Source: an uncultured Oscillibacter sp.
GTDB lineage: Bacteria; Bacillota; Clostridia; Oscillospirales; Oscillospiraceae
Length of the DNA: 12,817 nt
Assembly: GCA_900550685.1 (NCBI GenBank)
Contig: URTS01000047.1
Location: 1-12,817 of the forward strand
Direction of reading: 5' to 3'
Position 1 is the first letter of the stretch; each line of letters begins with the position of its first letter. Both the position numbers and the translations under genes were made by a program. Shown here in pieces: positions 1-6,284 of the stretch. The notes beneath the pieces are model-generated. The model was not told the DNA's origin and made no database searches. It was given only the letters and a program-made list of their open reading frames with translations.

Positions 1-94
1 AGTCCCTTAACGATTTGGCATCTGGCAGTGTATCCCCATTTTCCCAAAGTCCCAGAGTGGATTTAGATACTCCAAAAATTTTCGCACAAAATGA
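1..94 (-). pseudogene. XRE-type helix-turn-helix regulator, N-terminally broken and running off the window
   Basis: On the minus strand this reads as the recognition half of a Cro/C1-type HTH domain: FCAKIFGVSKSTLGLWENG, then DTLPDAKSLRD to the window edge. The pattern (aK..GVS.STL..WENG..LP) is typical of XRE-family DNA-binding proteins. Helix 1 is missing: an in-frame TAA lies at 95-97, just before the helix, no ATG/GTG/TTG start exists in the visible part, and neither other frame upstream continues the domain. It is therefore a remnant, unless the gene is frameshifted in a way I cannot reconstruct. It points away from the small-protein/GNAT pair, as a former regulator of that pair would. 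The family call rests on about 30 residues. Confidence 0.5.
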
Positions 95-107
95 TTAAAA
101 ATGATAA

Positions 108-136
108 TTGCAAAGACTTGGGGGGGATGATACCAT
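108..136 (+). promoter_or_regulatory. Candidate sigma-A promoter for the 45-aa protein/GNAT pair
   Basis: TTGCAA at 108-113 and TACCAT at 131-136 are separated by exactly 17 bp. The spacer contains a run of seven G residues (120-126). The -10 is only a moderate match. Its position ~55 nt upstream of the first start codon is reasonable. Confidence 0.4.
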
Positions 137-191
137 TAACACACAGAATGATTCTTGCAAAAGCGCATCACCAGAGAAAGGAGACGGTACT

Positions 192-329
192 ATGTCTGCT
201 GCAACACAGAATCACGTTTATAGTTATGGCCCTAAGAAAGCCGGTGTAAAAGATGCCCACGTTCTTAGTACGGAACGCCTGAAAGAAATCAAGGAGTCAC
301 TTCAAAAGTACCGTACCGAGAAGAAGTAA
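192..329 (+). CDS. Small charged protein (45 aa) translationally coupled to a GNAT gene
   Basis: A 45-residue basic protein starting MSAATQNHVYSY and ending in a Lys/Glu-rich segment (about residues 28-45, LSTERLKEIKESLQKYRTEKK region) that should be an amphipathic helix. I chose ATG 192 because AAAGGAGA (176-183) sits at proper distance; an in-frame ATG at 108 has no such site and lies in the predicted promoter. The stop overlaps the next start as TAATG (327-331), so the acetyltransferase is translationally coupled to it. A small protein overlapping a GNAT gene recalls type II toxin-antitoxin pairs, but this is much shorter than the DUF1778 ribbon-helix-helix antitoxins of known GNAT toxins and no DNA-binding domain is evident. 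I do not recognise the family. Surrounding base composition is AT-rich compared with the rest of the window, suggesting transfer. Confidence 0.6.
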   Translation: MSAATQNHVYSYGPKKAGVKDAHVLSTERLKEIKESLQKYRTEKK

Positions 330-790
330 TGGAGTTTTCTGAAGAACTCTTTAACAAGGATTATGTGGGGCTGGCATGGAATTTCCAAGTCAGCCCTGAT
401 TCTTGCAATAATCCAGATTATTACACTCAATATATCCGTTTTAACGCTCTAAGCAATCATATCAAGGGTATGGGCGTTACTCATATCCTAATTGATACAG
501 CCAAGCAAAATATTGCAGGTTTTATCACTTTACGCGCAACATCATTGGTTAGTGAGGGGACAGATAAAATAAAGCTTGTTGAACCTGCAATTGAAATTGC
601 CGAACTAGCAGTAGATGCTAAATATGAACGTCAAGGAATTGGGTCGGCGCTTATTGGAATTGCCATTGATGTGTCAGATGAACTTCGTAAAGGTAATCGG
701 TATTCGACATATTGTTGTGTGTGCTGACAAGAGTGCAATTGAATTTTATAAAAAGCTTGGATTTGGAGAACTATCATCTCTCTACGAAGT
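329..790 (+). pseudogene. GNAT-family N-acetyltransferase, frameshifted and cut off at its C-terminus
   Basis: The first frame (329-688) encodes a GNAT fold N-terminus: a beta strand near residues 61-70 (NIAGFITLRA), the motif-A strand IEIAELAVD (88-96) and the acetyl-CoA pyrophosphate-binding loop ERQGIGSAL (100-108). That frame soon ends at a TGA (725-727). The missing C-terminal half continues in another frame from about 690 with GIRHIVVCADKSAIEFYKKLGF, the typical beta5/alpha4 motif B. Removing one base in the AAA at 689-691 restores the frame, so a single-base insertion explains the break. The second frame stays GNAT-like until about YEV (783-791) and then becomes EamA-derived sequence in a different frame, so the last residues are also lost. 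Acetyl acceptor unknown; it could have been a tRNA- or protein-targeting toxin or an ordinary metabolite acetylase. The 45-aa gene upstream overlaps its start by one base. Confidence 0.75.
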
Positions 791-897
791 ATTGCTCCAT
801 GTTTGCGGGGGCGCTCTTTCTGAACGAGCCGATGACTCACGGTTTGCTTTTTGGAGCCGTTCTGATTCTCGTCGGAATTTGGCAGGTCACAAAATAA
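791..897 (+). pseudogene. EamA/DMT-family transporter, C-terminal remnant only
   Basis: Reading codons from about 790, the sequence gives MFAGALFLNEP followed by MTHGLLFGAVLILVGIW and ends QVTK with TAA at 895-897 and another TAA immediately after. This is the characteristic end of EamA (drug/metabolite transporter) exporters: the second-to-last helix with a F..E-P motif, then the final helix with G..LI..G. Roughly 33 residues of a normal ~300-residue protein remain, and no start or ribosome site of its own is present. The preceding bases belong to the GNAT remnant in another frame, so the join lies between about 785 and 796. The base composition becomes GC-rich like the rest of the chromosome, suggesting the resident gene was truncated by the AT-rich insertion. 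Confidence 0.65.
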
Positions 898-966
898 TAA
901 CGATATTTTGTAAGAGCAGCGATCAGGTGCCTCTCCTGCTGTTTTACACAAGTGGTGTTGGGCGTC

Positions 967-1764
967 TCAAAGGCGCAGCCCTTTTCCGGCGGCAAGGTAA
1001 AAGGTCACGTGGGCTTCCGCGTCTGTCAGCGGGATATGGACCCGGCCGGGATAGCCGCCCTGAAGGCGGCCATAGTCTGTGGTGAAGCAGGGCAGGGAGG
1101 AGGCCCGCACCAGCTCGTCGAACACGGAGGAATCCGTCTGCACCAGAAATTTGGAGGCAGGCATTTTCTCCCGGCAGAGGGTGTCCCAGAAGCCCAGTTC
1201 TGTCCGCAGAAGAAAATTGAAGCCGTTGATGTCCGCAAAGGTGAGGCTGCTGTGTCTGGCCAACTCGTGGCCCGGGGGGACGGAGACAAAAAGGGCCTCC
1301 TCCATAAAAAAACTGGCGCCGTCAATGGGGAAGGGCAGCACGGCAATGTCGCATTGGCCGTCCTGCCAGGCGGCCAGGACTTCCGCGTTCTGGCAGATGG
1401 CAGAGGACACCATTTTCTCCGGCTGGGCGTCGTTCAGCTTCCGCAGCAGCACCCACAAAGGCGCTGGGGCGCAGGACTTCACCACAATGGTCCGCTGCCG
1501 CTGGTCAAAGGCCCGCACCTGCGCCACTGCCTGGTCCGCCGCTTCCAGCAGTTTCCGGGCATGTGTTACGGCCAGCTGTCCCGCTTCGTTCAGCGAGATC
1601 CGGTTTTTGCCCCGGGTGAACAGGGGCACGCCGAAATATTGCTCCAGATGCTGCATGGAACGGGTGACGGAGGGGGTGGAAACGTGAAATTCCTCCGCCA
1701 CCCGGCTGAGGGTTCCCAGATCGGCAAAGGCGGCCAACTGCTTCAATTCATAGAGATCCACCAT
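967..1764 (-). CDS. LysR-family transcriptional regulator
   Basis: Cytosolic DNA-binding regulator. Residues ~1-60 form the LysR winged HTH (YELKQLAAFADLGTLSRVAEEF, then HVSTPSVTRSMQHLEQYFGV and PLFTRG), followed by the linker helix and a periplasmic-binding-like effector domain. The start is ATG 1764: the upstream in-frame ATG (1771-1773) directly abuts the GGAGG (1774-1778), whereas 1764 has 9 nt spacing. At 265 residues it is shorter than the usual 290-310 and stops at GKGLRL, just after the last predicted strand of the effector domain, so a clipped C-terminus is possible. It is divergent from the aldo/keto reductase and MATE genes, the usual layout for a LysR regulator and its target. The effector cannot be read from sequence. 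Confidence 0.9.
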   Translation of the reverse strand: MVDLYELKQLAAFADLGTLSRVAEEFHVSTPSVTRSMQHLEQYFGVPLFTRGKNRISLNEAGQLAVTHARKLLEAADQAVAQVRAFDQRQRTIVVKSCAPAPLWVLLRKLNDAQPEKMVSSAICQNAEVLAAWQDGQCDIAVLPFPIDGASFFMEEALFVSVPPGHELARHSSLTFADINGFNFLLRTELGFWDTLCREKMPASKFLVQTDSSVFDELVRASSLPCFTTDYGRLQGGYPGRVHIPLTDAEAHVTFYLAAGKGLRL

Positions 1765-1818
1765 GGCTGCCATCCTCCTTTACATTTCAGAAATTGAAAA
1801 GCAGGTTGCGATATCCAT

Positions 1819-1847
1819 AGTGTACTTCCGGCGGAAACCGTTGTAAA
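1819..1847 (-). promoter_or_regulatory. Promoter of the LysR gene with a small palindrome in its spacer
   Basis: On the minus strand TTTACA (1842-1847) and TACACT (1819-1824) are 17 bp apart. The spacer contains the perfect dyad TTCCG-G-CGGAA (1826-1836), a possible autoregulatory site. On the opposite strand a weak plus-strand promoter for the reductase could be TTGAAA (1794-1799) with CATAGT (1816-1821), spacing 16, overlapping this one. Confidence 0.45.
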
Positions 1848-1855
1848 GTAGCACT

Positions 1856-1872
1856 TGCAAAGAAAGCTTGCA
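1856..1872. promoter_or_regulatory. Candidate LysR operator in the divergent intergenic region
   Basis: A 17-bp interrupted palindrome, TGCAA-N7-TTGCA, lies between the two divergent genes, about 25 bp before the reductase start. LysR proteins usually bind a T-N11-A dyad near the divergent promoter. The match is suggestive only; the site is also a direct repeat of CTTGCA. Confidence 0.3.
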
Positions 1873-1896
1873 TTTTCAAAATTTGGAGGTATCATA

Positions 1897-2736
1897 ATGG
1901 AGTATGTGACTTTGAACAACGGCATCAAAATGCCTAAGTTGGGCTACGGCGTGTATCAGACCCCACCGGAGGACACCAAGCGCTGCGTGCTGGACGCCAT
2001 CGATGTGGGCTACCGCAGCATCGACACCGCCCAGGCCTATTACAATGAGGAGGGCGTCGGCGCGGCGCTGGCGGAATGCGGCCTGCCCCGGGAGGAATTC
2101 TTCCTGACCACCAAGGTCTGGATCACCAACGCGGGCTATGAGAAGGCCAAGGCCTCCATCGAGGAGTCCATGCGCAAGCTGCGCACCGATTACCTGGACC
2201 TGCTGCTGATCCACCAGCCCTTCGGCGACTACTACGGCACCTACCGGGCCATGGAGGAGCTGTACAAGGCCGGTAAGCTCCGGGCCATCGGCGTTTCCAA
2301 CTTCGGTCCTGACCGGTATCTGGACATCCAGCACTTCGCCGAGATCAAGCCCGCTGTGAACCAGGTGGAGACTCACGTGTTCCAGCAGCAGAAGACGGCC
2401 AAGGAGTATCTGAAGAAATACGGCTGCCAGATCGAGTCCTGGGGGCCCTTTGCCGAGGGCCGCAAGGATATGTTTACCAACCCTGTTCTGACGGAGATCG
2501 GCAAAAAGTACGGCAAGACCGCCGCCCAGACCGCCCTGCGGTTCCTGCTTCAGAGCGATGTGGTCATCATCCCCAAGTCTGTTCACAAGGAGCGCATGCG
2601 CCAGAACTTCGACCTGTTTGATTTTACCCTGACGGCGGAGGAGATGGCGGAAATCGAAGGATTGGACGGCGGCGAGAGCCTGTTTTTCTCCCATTACGAT
2701 CCCAAGACCGTGGAGTGGTTCATGTCCATCCTGTAA
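1897..2736 (+). CDS. Aldo/keto reductase
   Basis: A 279-residue NAD(P)H-dependent aldo/keto reductase, predicted cytosolic (beta/alpha)8 barrel reducing aldehydes or ketones to alcohols. The full catalytic tetrad is visible: Asp43 and Tyr48 in SIDTAQAYYN, Lys73 in TTKVW, and His106 in LLLIHQP. The cofactor-binding loop IPKS (225-228) followed by HKERMRQN is present. Length and motif spacing fit the AKR family that includes 2,5-diketo-D-gluconate reductases and prostaglandin F synthase-like enzymes; the natural substrate cannot be assigned. The start is ATG 1897 behind GGAGG (1885-1889); an in-frame ATG at 1855 would add 14 unconserved residues and has no ribosome site. It shares an operon with the MATE pump 20 nt downstream, hinting at a detoxification pair that reduces and exports a reactive compound. 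Confidence 0.92.
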   Translation: MEYVTLNNGIKMPKLGYGVYQTPPEDTKRCVLDAIDVGYRSIDTAQAYYNEEGVGAALAECGLPREEFFLTTKVWITNAGYEKAKASIEESMRKLRTDYLDLLLIHQPFGDYYGTYRAMEELYKAGKLRAIGVSNFGPDRYLDIQHFAEIKPAVNQVETHVFQQQKTAKEYLKKYGCQIESWGPFAEGRKDMFTNPVLTEIGKKYGKTAAQTALRFLLQSDVVIIPKSVHKERMRQNFDLFDFTLTAEEMAEIEGLDGGESLFFSHYDPKTVEWFMSIL

Positions 2737-2756
2737 GGGAAAAGAGGAAATTTACC

Positions 2757-4133
2757 TTGACAGCACAAGCGAAGAAACAACTGGATATGCTTCACGGGCC
2801 CATCTGGAACAAGCTGCCGCAGTTTGCCCTGCCGGTGGCGGCCACAGCCATTTTGGAACAGCTGTTCAATGCCTCCGATGTGGCGGTGGTGGGCAACTTC
2901 ACCGGCGCGGCGCGGACGCTGGCAGTGGCGGCGGTGGGGGCCAACAACTCCATCATTGGCCTCATCGTCAACGTGTTCATCGGCATTGCCTTGGGAGCCA
3001 ATGTGGTCATTGCCAACGCTGTGGGCCGGGGGGACCGGGACACGGTGCAGAAGGCGGTCCACACCTCGGTGACGGTGTCGGTTGTCGGCGGCGTGCTGGT
3101 GGCGATTCTGGGCGAACTGATCGCCGGACCTCTGCTGGGGGCCCTCCATGTGCCGGACGATGTGTTCCCCCTGGCGCTGCTGTATCTGCGGATCTATTTG
3201 GCGGGCATGCCGGTGATCCTGCTGTACAACTTTGAAGCGGCCATTTTCCGCAGTGTGGGCGATACGAAGATCCCCCTCATGGCCCTGGCTACTTCCGGTG
3301 TTTTGAATGTGCTGCTGAATCTGTTTTTCGTGGCCGTGCTGCATATGACGGTGAACGGCGTGGCCATTGCCACCGTGATCTCCAACGCATTCAGCGCCGC
3401 CCTGCTCTACCGCAGGCTCCGCCGCACGGACCGGGAGGTCCATCTGGACCCGAAGCAACTGCGGATAGACGGGGCGGTCCTGAAGCACATCCTCCACATC
3501 GGCCTGCCGGCTGGGGTCCAGAGCGCCGTGTTTGCCATTTCCAACATTGTGATCCAGTCCGCCGTCAACAGCCTGGGCACGGTGGTCATGGCGGCGTCCA
3601 GTGCGGCGTTCAGCATCGAGGTCATTACTTACGATATTCTCAACTCCTTCTCCCAGGCCTGCACCACCTTCGTGGGGCAGAATTTCGGCGCAGGAGAGCT
3701 GAAACGCTGCAAAAAGACCTTGGCCCTGTGCCTGCTGGAGGGCATTGTGATCCTGACGGTTTCGGTGACGGTGTTCCTGACCTTCGGCAAGACGCTGCTG
3801 GCCATTTTCAACCGGGACCCGGAGGTCATTGCCATCGGCTATATCCGGCTGGTGATCGTCATGCTGTCCCACATCTTCAGCCTGCTCTACGAGGTCCTGA
3901 GCGGCTATCTCCGGGGCTTCGGCATCTCGGTGGTCCCGGCGGTGCTGACCATGGCCGGTGTGTGCGGCATCCGCATCGCCTGGATCAAGCTGGTGTTCCC
4001 CCAGTTCCAGACCTTCCGGAGCATCATGCTGGCCTATCCCATCAGCCTGGTGTCCACGGCGCTGCTGATCTTCATTGCGGTGGTCTGCTACCGTCCATCG
4101 AAGCGGTTCGCAGAGGTCAAAAAAGAGGACTGA
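2757..4133 (+). CDS. MATE-family multidrug efflux transporter (DinF/NorM-like)
   Basis: A 458-residue inner-membrane protein with about 12 hydrophobic helices in two homologous halves, the size of MATE transporters, which export cationic drugs or metabolites using Na+ or H+ gradients. MATE features are seen in the first half (ALPVAATAILEQLFNASDV, VGNFTGAARTLAVAAVG, GIALGANVVIANAVGRGD) and in the second (GLPAGVQSAVFAISN, FVGQNFGAGELKR). The start is taken as TTG 2757: it has AGAGGAAA (2743-2750) at 6 nt and gives the usual short N-terminus. An upstream in-frame ATG (2715) lies inside the reductase gene and lacks a ribosome site. It is the second gene of the operon with the reductase, and a strong terminator follows directly. 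Confidence 0.92.
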   Translation: MTAQAKKQLDMLHGPIWNKLPQFALPVAATAILEQLFNASDVAVVGNFTGAARTLAVAAVGANNSIIGLIVNVFIGIALGANVVIANAVGRGDRDTVQKAVHTSVTVSVVGGVLVAILGELIAGPLLGALHVPDDVFPLALLYLRIYLAGMPVILLYNFEAAIFRSVGDTKIPLMALATSGVLNVLLNLFFVAVLHMTVNGVAIATVISNAFSAALLYRRLRRTDREVHLDPKQLRIDGAVLKHILHIGLPAGVQSAVFAISNIVIQSAVNSLGTVVMAASSAAFSIEVITYDILNSFSQACTTFVGQNFGAGELKRCKKTLALCLLEGIVILTVSVTVFLTFGKTLLAIFNRDPEVIAIGYIRLVIVMLSHIFSLLYEVLSGYLRGFGISVVPAVLTMAGVCGIRIAWIKLVFPQFQTFRSIMLAYPISLVSTALLIFIAVVCYRPSKRFAEVKKED

Positions 4134-4145
4134 TTTAAAAGAACG

Positions 4146-4180
4146 CCCGGCCTGCTTGCAGGCCGGGGGGTTCTATTTTT
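4146..4180 (+). terminator. Intrinsic terminator of the reductase/MATE operon
   Basis: A perfect 9-bp stem CCCGGCCTG (4146-4154) and CAGGCCGGG (4159-4167) with a CTTG loop is followed by GGGTTCTATTTTT. It begins 12 nt after the MATE stop. The opposite strand also has a T-rich flank, so it may serve the converging DUF4230 gene as well. Confidence 0.85.
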
Positions 4181-4187
4181 ATATGTA

Positions 4188-4973
4188 TCACTGAAATTCA
4201 ATGATGACCTGATAAATGGGGGAGACGGCCCGGACAATGGGCTGGTACAGTTCGTAGGCTGCCAGCCGGGCGAAGCGGTCCGCTTCGGTGAACCGGTCCG
4301 GTACTTCCAGCTTGGTTTGCAGCTGTTCCACGGCGCTGACCTCGAAGGCCTTCTGCTGCTCCGCGTCCAGCTTGATGCTGCCGAAGGCCAGCCAGCCGTT
4401 TTTCGTGTCGCCGATCTCCGTCTGAGCGGGATCGAAGATGGTGTCGTGGAGCTCCGCGTGGGGGATGCGGATGGTCAGCTCATAGGTCTGTTCATTGAGG
4501 GAGATATCGCGCCGGGAGAGCCGGGTCAGGTCGATGGTGTACTGGCCCGTGCCGTGGATGGTCAGGGCCTGCTGTTTGTTGAACACCCCCAGATTGAAAA
4601 GCCCGGTGTCGGTGATGGTGGTGTTGACGTAGACCTCCTGCTCCTCCGCGATCAGCTGCCGCTGGCGGGTGGCCTCCCCCAGGATGGGTTCTTCAAAATC
4701 CGCCGCTTTGAAGCCGAAAATGCCGTCGTTTTCCAGGGTCAGGTCATGGTCCTCTACCGGGGCCACCGGTTCGTTGGCCCGGTTCCGCTCATAGAGCCAG
4801 ATGCCGCTGCCCAGAACGGCCAGAATGACCAGAAAGGACAGCAGCCGTCTGGGGGAGAGCAGGGAGCGCCAGGAGACCCGCCCGTATTTTTTGAACGCCC
4901 GCTTCACCGCGTCATCCACGGACTGTTCAATGATGCTTTGCAGCTCCTGTTCCTGCAATTCGTTGTTTGCCAT
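4188..4973 (-). CDS. DUF4230 family membrane-anchored protein
   Basis: A 261-residue protein with a cytosolic N-terminus (residues 1-40, acidic then basic), a single transmembrane helix at about 44-62 (LLSFLVILAVLGSGIWLY) and a long soluble domain that would lie outside the membrane. From residue ~95 the domain matches my memory of DUF4230: GEATRQRQLIAEEQEVYVNT, LFNKQQA-like and GTGQYTIDLTRL segments, and a C-terminal part with FGSIKL and AEQQKAFEVSAVEQLQTKL. No catalytic motif is evident, and DUF4230 proteins have no assigned function that I know of. ATG 4973 follows AAGGAGG at good spacing. It has its own promoter ~95 nt upstream and converges on the MATE gene, so it is probably a single-gene unit. 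Confidence 0.8.
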   Translation of the reverse strand: MANNELQEQELQSIIEQSVDDAVKRAFKKYGRVSWRSLLSPRRLLSFLVILAVLGSGIWLYERNRANEPVAPVEDHDLTLENDGIFGFKAADFEEPILGEATRQRQLIAEEQEVYVNTTITDTGLFNLGVFNKQQALTIHGTGQYTIDLTRLSRRDISLNEQTYELTIRIPHAELHDTIFDPAQTEIGDTKNGWLAFGSIKLDAEQQKAFEVSAVEQLQTKLEVPDRFTEADRFARLAAYELYQPIVRAVSPIYQVIIEFQ

Positions 4974-4996
4974 AGAAGTACCTCCTTGTTTTTTGG

Positions 4997-5027
4997 GGCC
5001 GCCGGGGCGGCCTGCCGTTCTTCGGCA
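4997..5027 (-). promoter_or_regulatory. Two tandem hairpins in the DUF4230 5' untranslated region
   Basis: Two back-to-back stems lie just before the ribosome site: TGCCG-TTCTT-CGGCA (5013-5027) and GGCCGCC-GG-GGCGGCC (4997-5012). On the transcribed strand they are followed by A residues, not U, so they are not a terminator. They may stabilise the mRNA or gate ribosome access; no known riboswitch class is recognised. Confidence 0.4.
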
Positions 5028-5073
5028 TGACAGAGGGGGAAATTTTCGCGAGGATTCGGAAAAATTCCAACAG

Positions 5074-5106
5074 GGGTATCATATACCCTTTCCCGGCGAA
5101 AGTAAA
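5074..5106 (-). promoter_or_regulatory. Promoter of the DUF4230 gene with a dyad over the -10
   Basis: TTTACT (5101-5106) and TATGAT (5078-5083) are 17 bp apart on the minus strand. The -10 is embedded in the perfect dyad GGGTAT-N3-ATACCC (5074-5088), a plausible repressor site. Confidence 0.5.
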
Positions 5107-5128
5107 ATGACGAAATGATTACAAAGAC

Positions 5129-5162
5129 AACGAGCTGGCAGACTGCAGTCTGCCAGCTCGTT
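5129..5162 (-). terminator. Terminator after the alcohol dehydrogenase gene
   Basis: A perfect 34-bp palindrome, AACGAGCTGGCAGACTG on one arm with its exact complement on the other, starts 18 nt beyond the dehydrogenase stop. On the minus strand it is followed by GTCTTTGTAATC, a modest U tract, so termination is likely given the very strong stem. Confidence 0.75.
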
Positions 5163-5180
5163 TGCGCATCTGGTTTGAAA

Positions 5181-6242
5181 TTACTGTGCCTTTTCCAGCT
5201 CCATCACGGCGTCGATCAGCATCTGCTGGGTGACGGGATAGGGCCAGACACGGACGTCGATGCCTGCCAGAGCCTTTTCCGTGACGGCGGGCAGGTCCTC
5301 CGGCTTGGCGTGGATGTCTGCCAGGCAGGTGGGCAGGCCGATGGACTTGCTGAAGGCCATCAGGCGGTCCCGCGCCTCATACTGCTTGTCGGCGGTGAGC
5401 ATCACCAGGATGCCGTAGGATACCACTTCGCCGTGGAGATGGTGGTTTTCCTCCATGGCGGGCAGGATGGTAAAGCCGTTGTACATGGCGTGGGCCATGC
5501 CGGTGGTGTAGTCCACCTGAACGAAGTTGGAGACAAAGCCAGTGGAGATGATGATGGCCTCGATGATCTCCGTCAGCTCCGGGGTGACCTTGTGGGCCTC
5601 GCAGTCCGCCATGGCCTGCTTGCCCCAGCGGAGGATGGGGGCGGCGCACATGGAGCTGAGGGCGATGCCCATGGCGTCGGAATGGGCGGGCACATCGTTG
5701 CGGGAGGAGGTGGTGCATTCGTAGTGCTTGGCCATGGTGTCGCCCATGCCGGCCCACAAGTAGCGCACCGGGGCGTTGGCGATGATCTCCGTGTTGATGA
5801 AAATGTGGTTGGGGGGGATCTTGGAGAAGGAGTATTCCCGCAGGCTGCCGTCCGGATGGTAGACGATGCCCAGGCTGGTGCAGGAGGCACAGGTGGAGGC
5901 GATGGTGGGGAAGGTGAAGAAGGGCCGGTGGGTCTCGTGGGCCAGGACCTTGCAGGTGTCGATGGCCTTGCCGCCGCCCACGGCGAAGATCATGTCGGCG
6001 TCCGCCACCTGGGGACGGAGCATGTCCATGTTCTCCCGGGAGGCCTCGCCGCCGTACCAGAAGGTACCAATGATCTCGATGCCTGAACCCTCCACAGCCT
6101 TGCGGATCTTGTCCTCCGCAGCGGCTAGGGCCTTCTTGCCGCCGATGATGGCGGCCTTTTTGCCGTAGGCCGGGCAGATATTGACGATGTCGTCGTAGGC
6201 GTCAGGGCCTACGGTATATCCGGGGAAAAGAGCTTTCTGCAT
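5181..6242 (-). CDS. Iron-containing alcohol dehydrogenase family protein (GldA-like)
   Basis: A 353-residue NAD(P)-dependent dehydrogenase of the group III, iron/zinc-dependent class. The N-terminal domain has the nucleotide-binding signature AVGGGKAIDTCK and then FPTIASTCASC, as in glycerol dehydrogenase-type enzymes. The C-terminal helical domain carries the expected metal ligands: Asp in AGMGDTMAKHYE, His in TTGMAHAMYNG and His in HHLHGEVVSYG. The start is ATG 6242 behind TTGAGG at 8 nt; the GTG three codons upstream overlaps that site. It lies 42 nt after the YkvI-like permease gene with no terminator between them, so the two are probably co-transcribed under the T-box. The substrate is not certain: family members reduce aldehydes, hydroxyketones or dehydroquinate-like compounds; an aldehyde from amino-acid breakdown would suit the context, but that is inference. 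Confidence 0.88.
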   Translation of the reverse strand: MQKALFPGYTVGPDAYDDIVNICPAYGKKAAIIGGKKALAAAEDKIRKAVEGSGIEIIGTFWYGGEASRENMDMLRPQVADADMIFAVGGGKAIDTCKVLAHETHRPFFTFPTIASTCASCTSLGIVYHPDGSLREYSFSKIPPNHIFINTEIIANAPVRYLWAGMGDTMAKHYECTTSSRNDVPAHSDAMGIALSSMCAAPILRWGKQAMADCEAHKVTPELTEIIEAIIISTGFVSNFVQVDYTTGMAHAMYNGFTILPAMEENHHLHGEVVSYGILVMLTADKQYEARDRLMAFSKSIGLPTCLADIHAKPEDLPAVTEKALAGIDVRVWPYPVTQQMLIDAVMELEKAQ

Positions 6243-6284
6243 GATAAACACCTCAAATTAAATTTCGATCAGATTCGGATGGGA

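Noticed and set aside
952..1797. Plus-strand open frame opposite the LysR gene
   Set aside because: No domain, low-complexity Gly/His/Gln composition; the opposite strand is a clear LysR gene.
2715..2756. ATG 2715 as start of the MATE protein
   Set aside because: It would overlap the reductase gene, lacks a ribosome site and adds 14 charged residues; TTG 2757 has a good site and spacing.
2694..3872. Long minus-strand open frame (392 codons) opposite the MATE gene
   Set aside because: It is rich in His, Gln, Arg and Asp with no domain, as expected from the complement of a GC-rich membrane protein gene; the MATE frame has clear family motifs.
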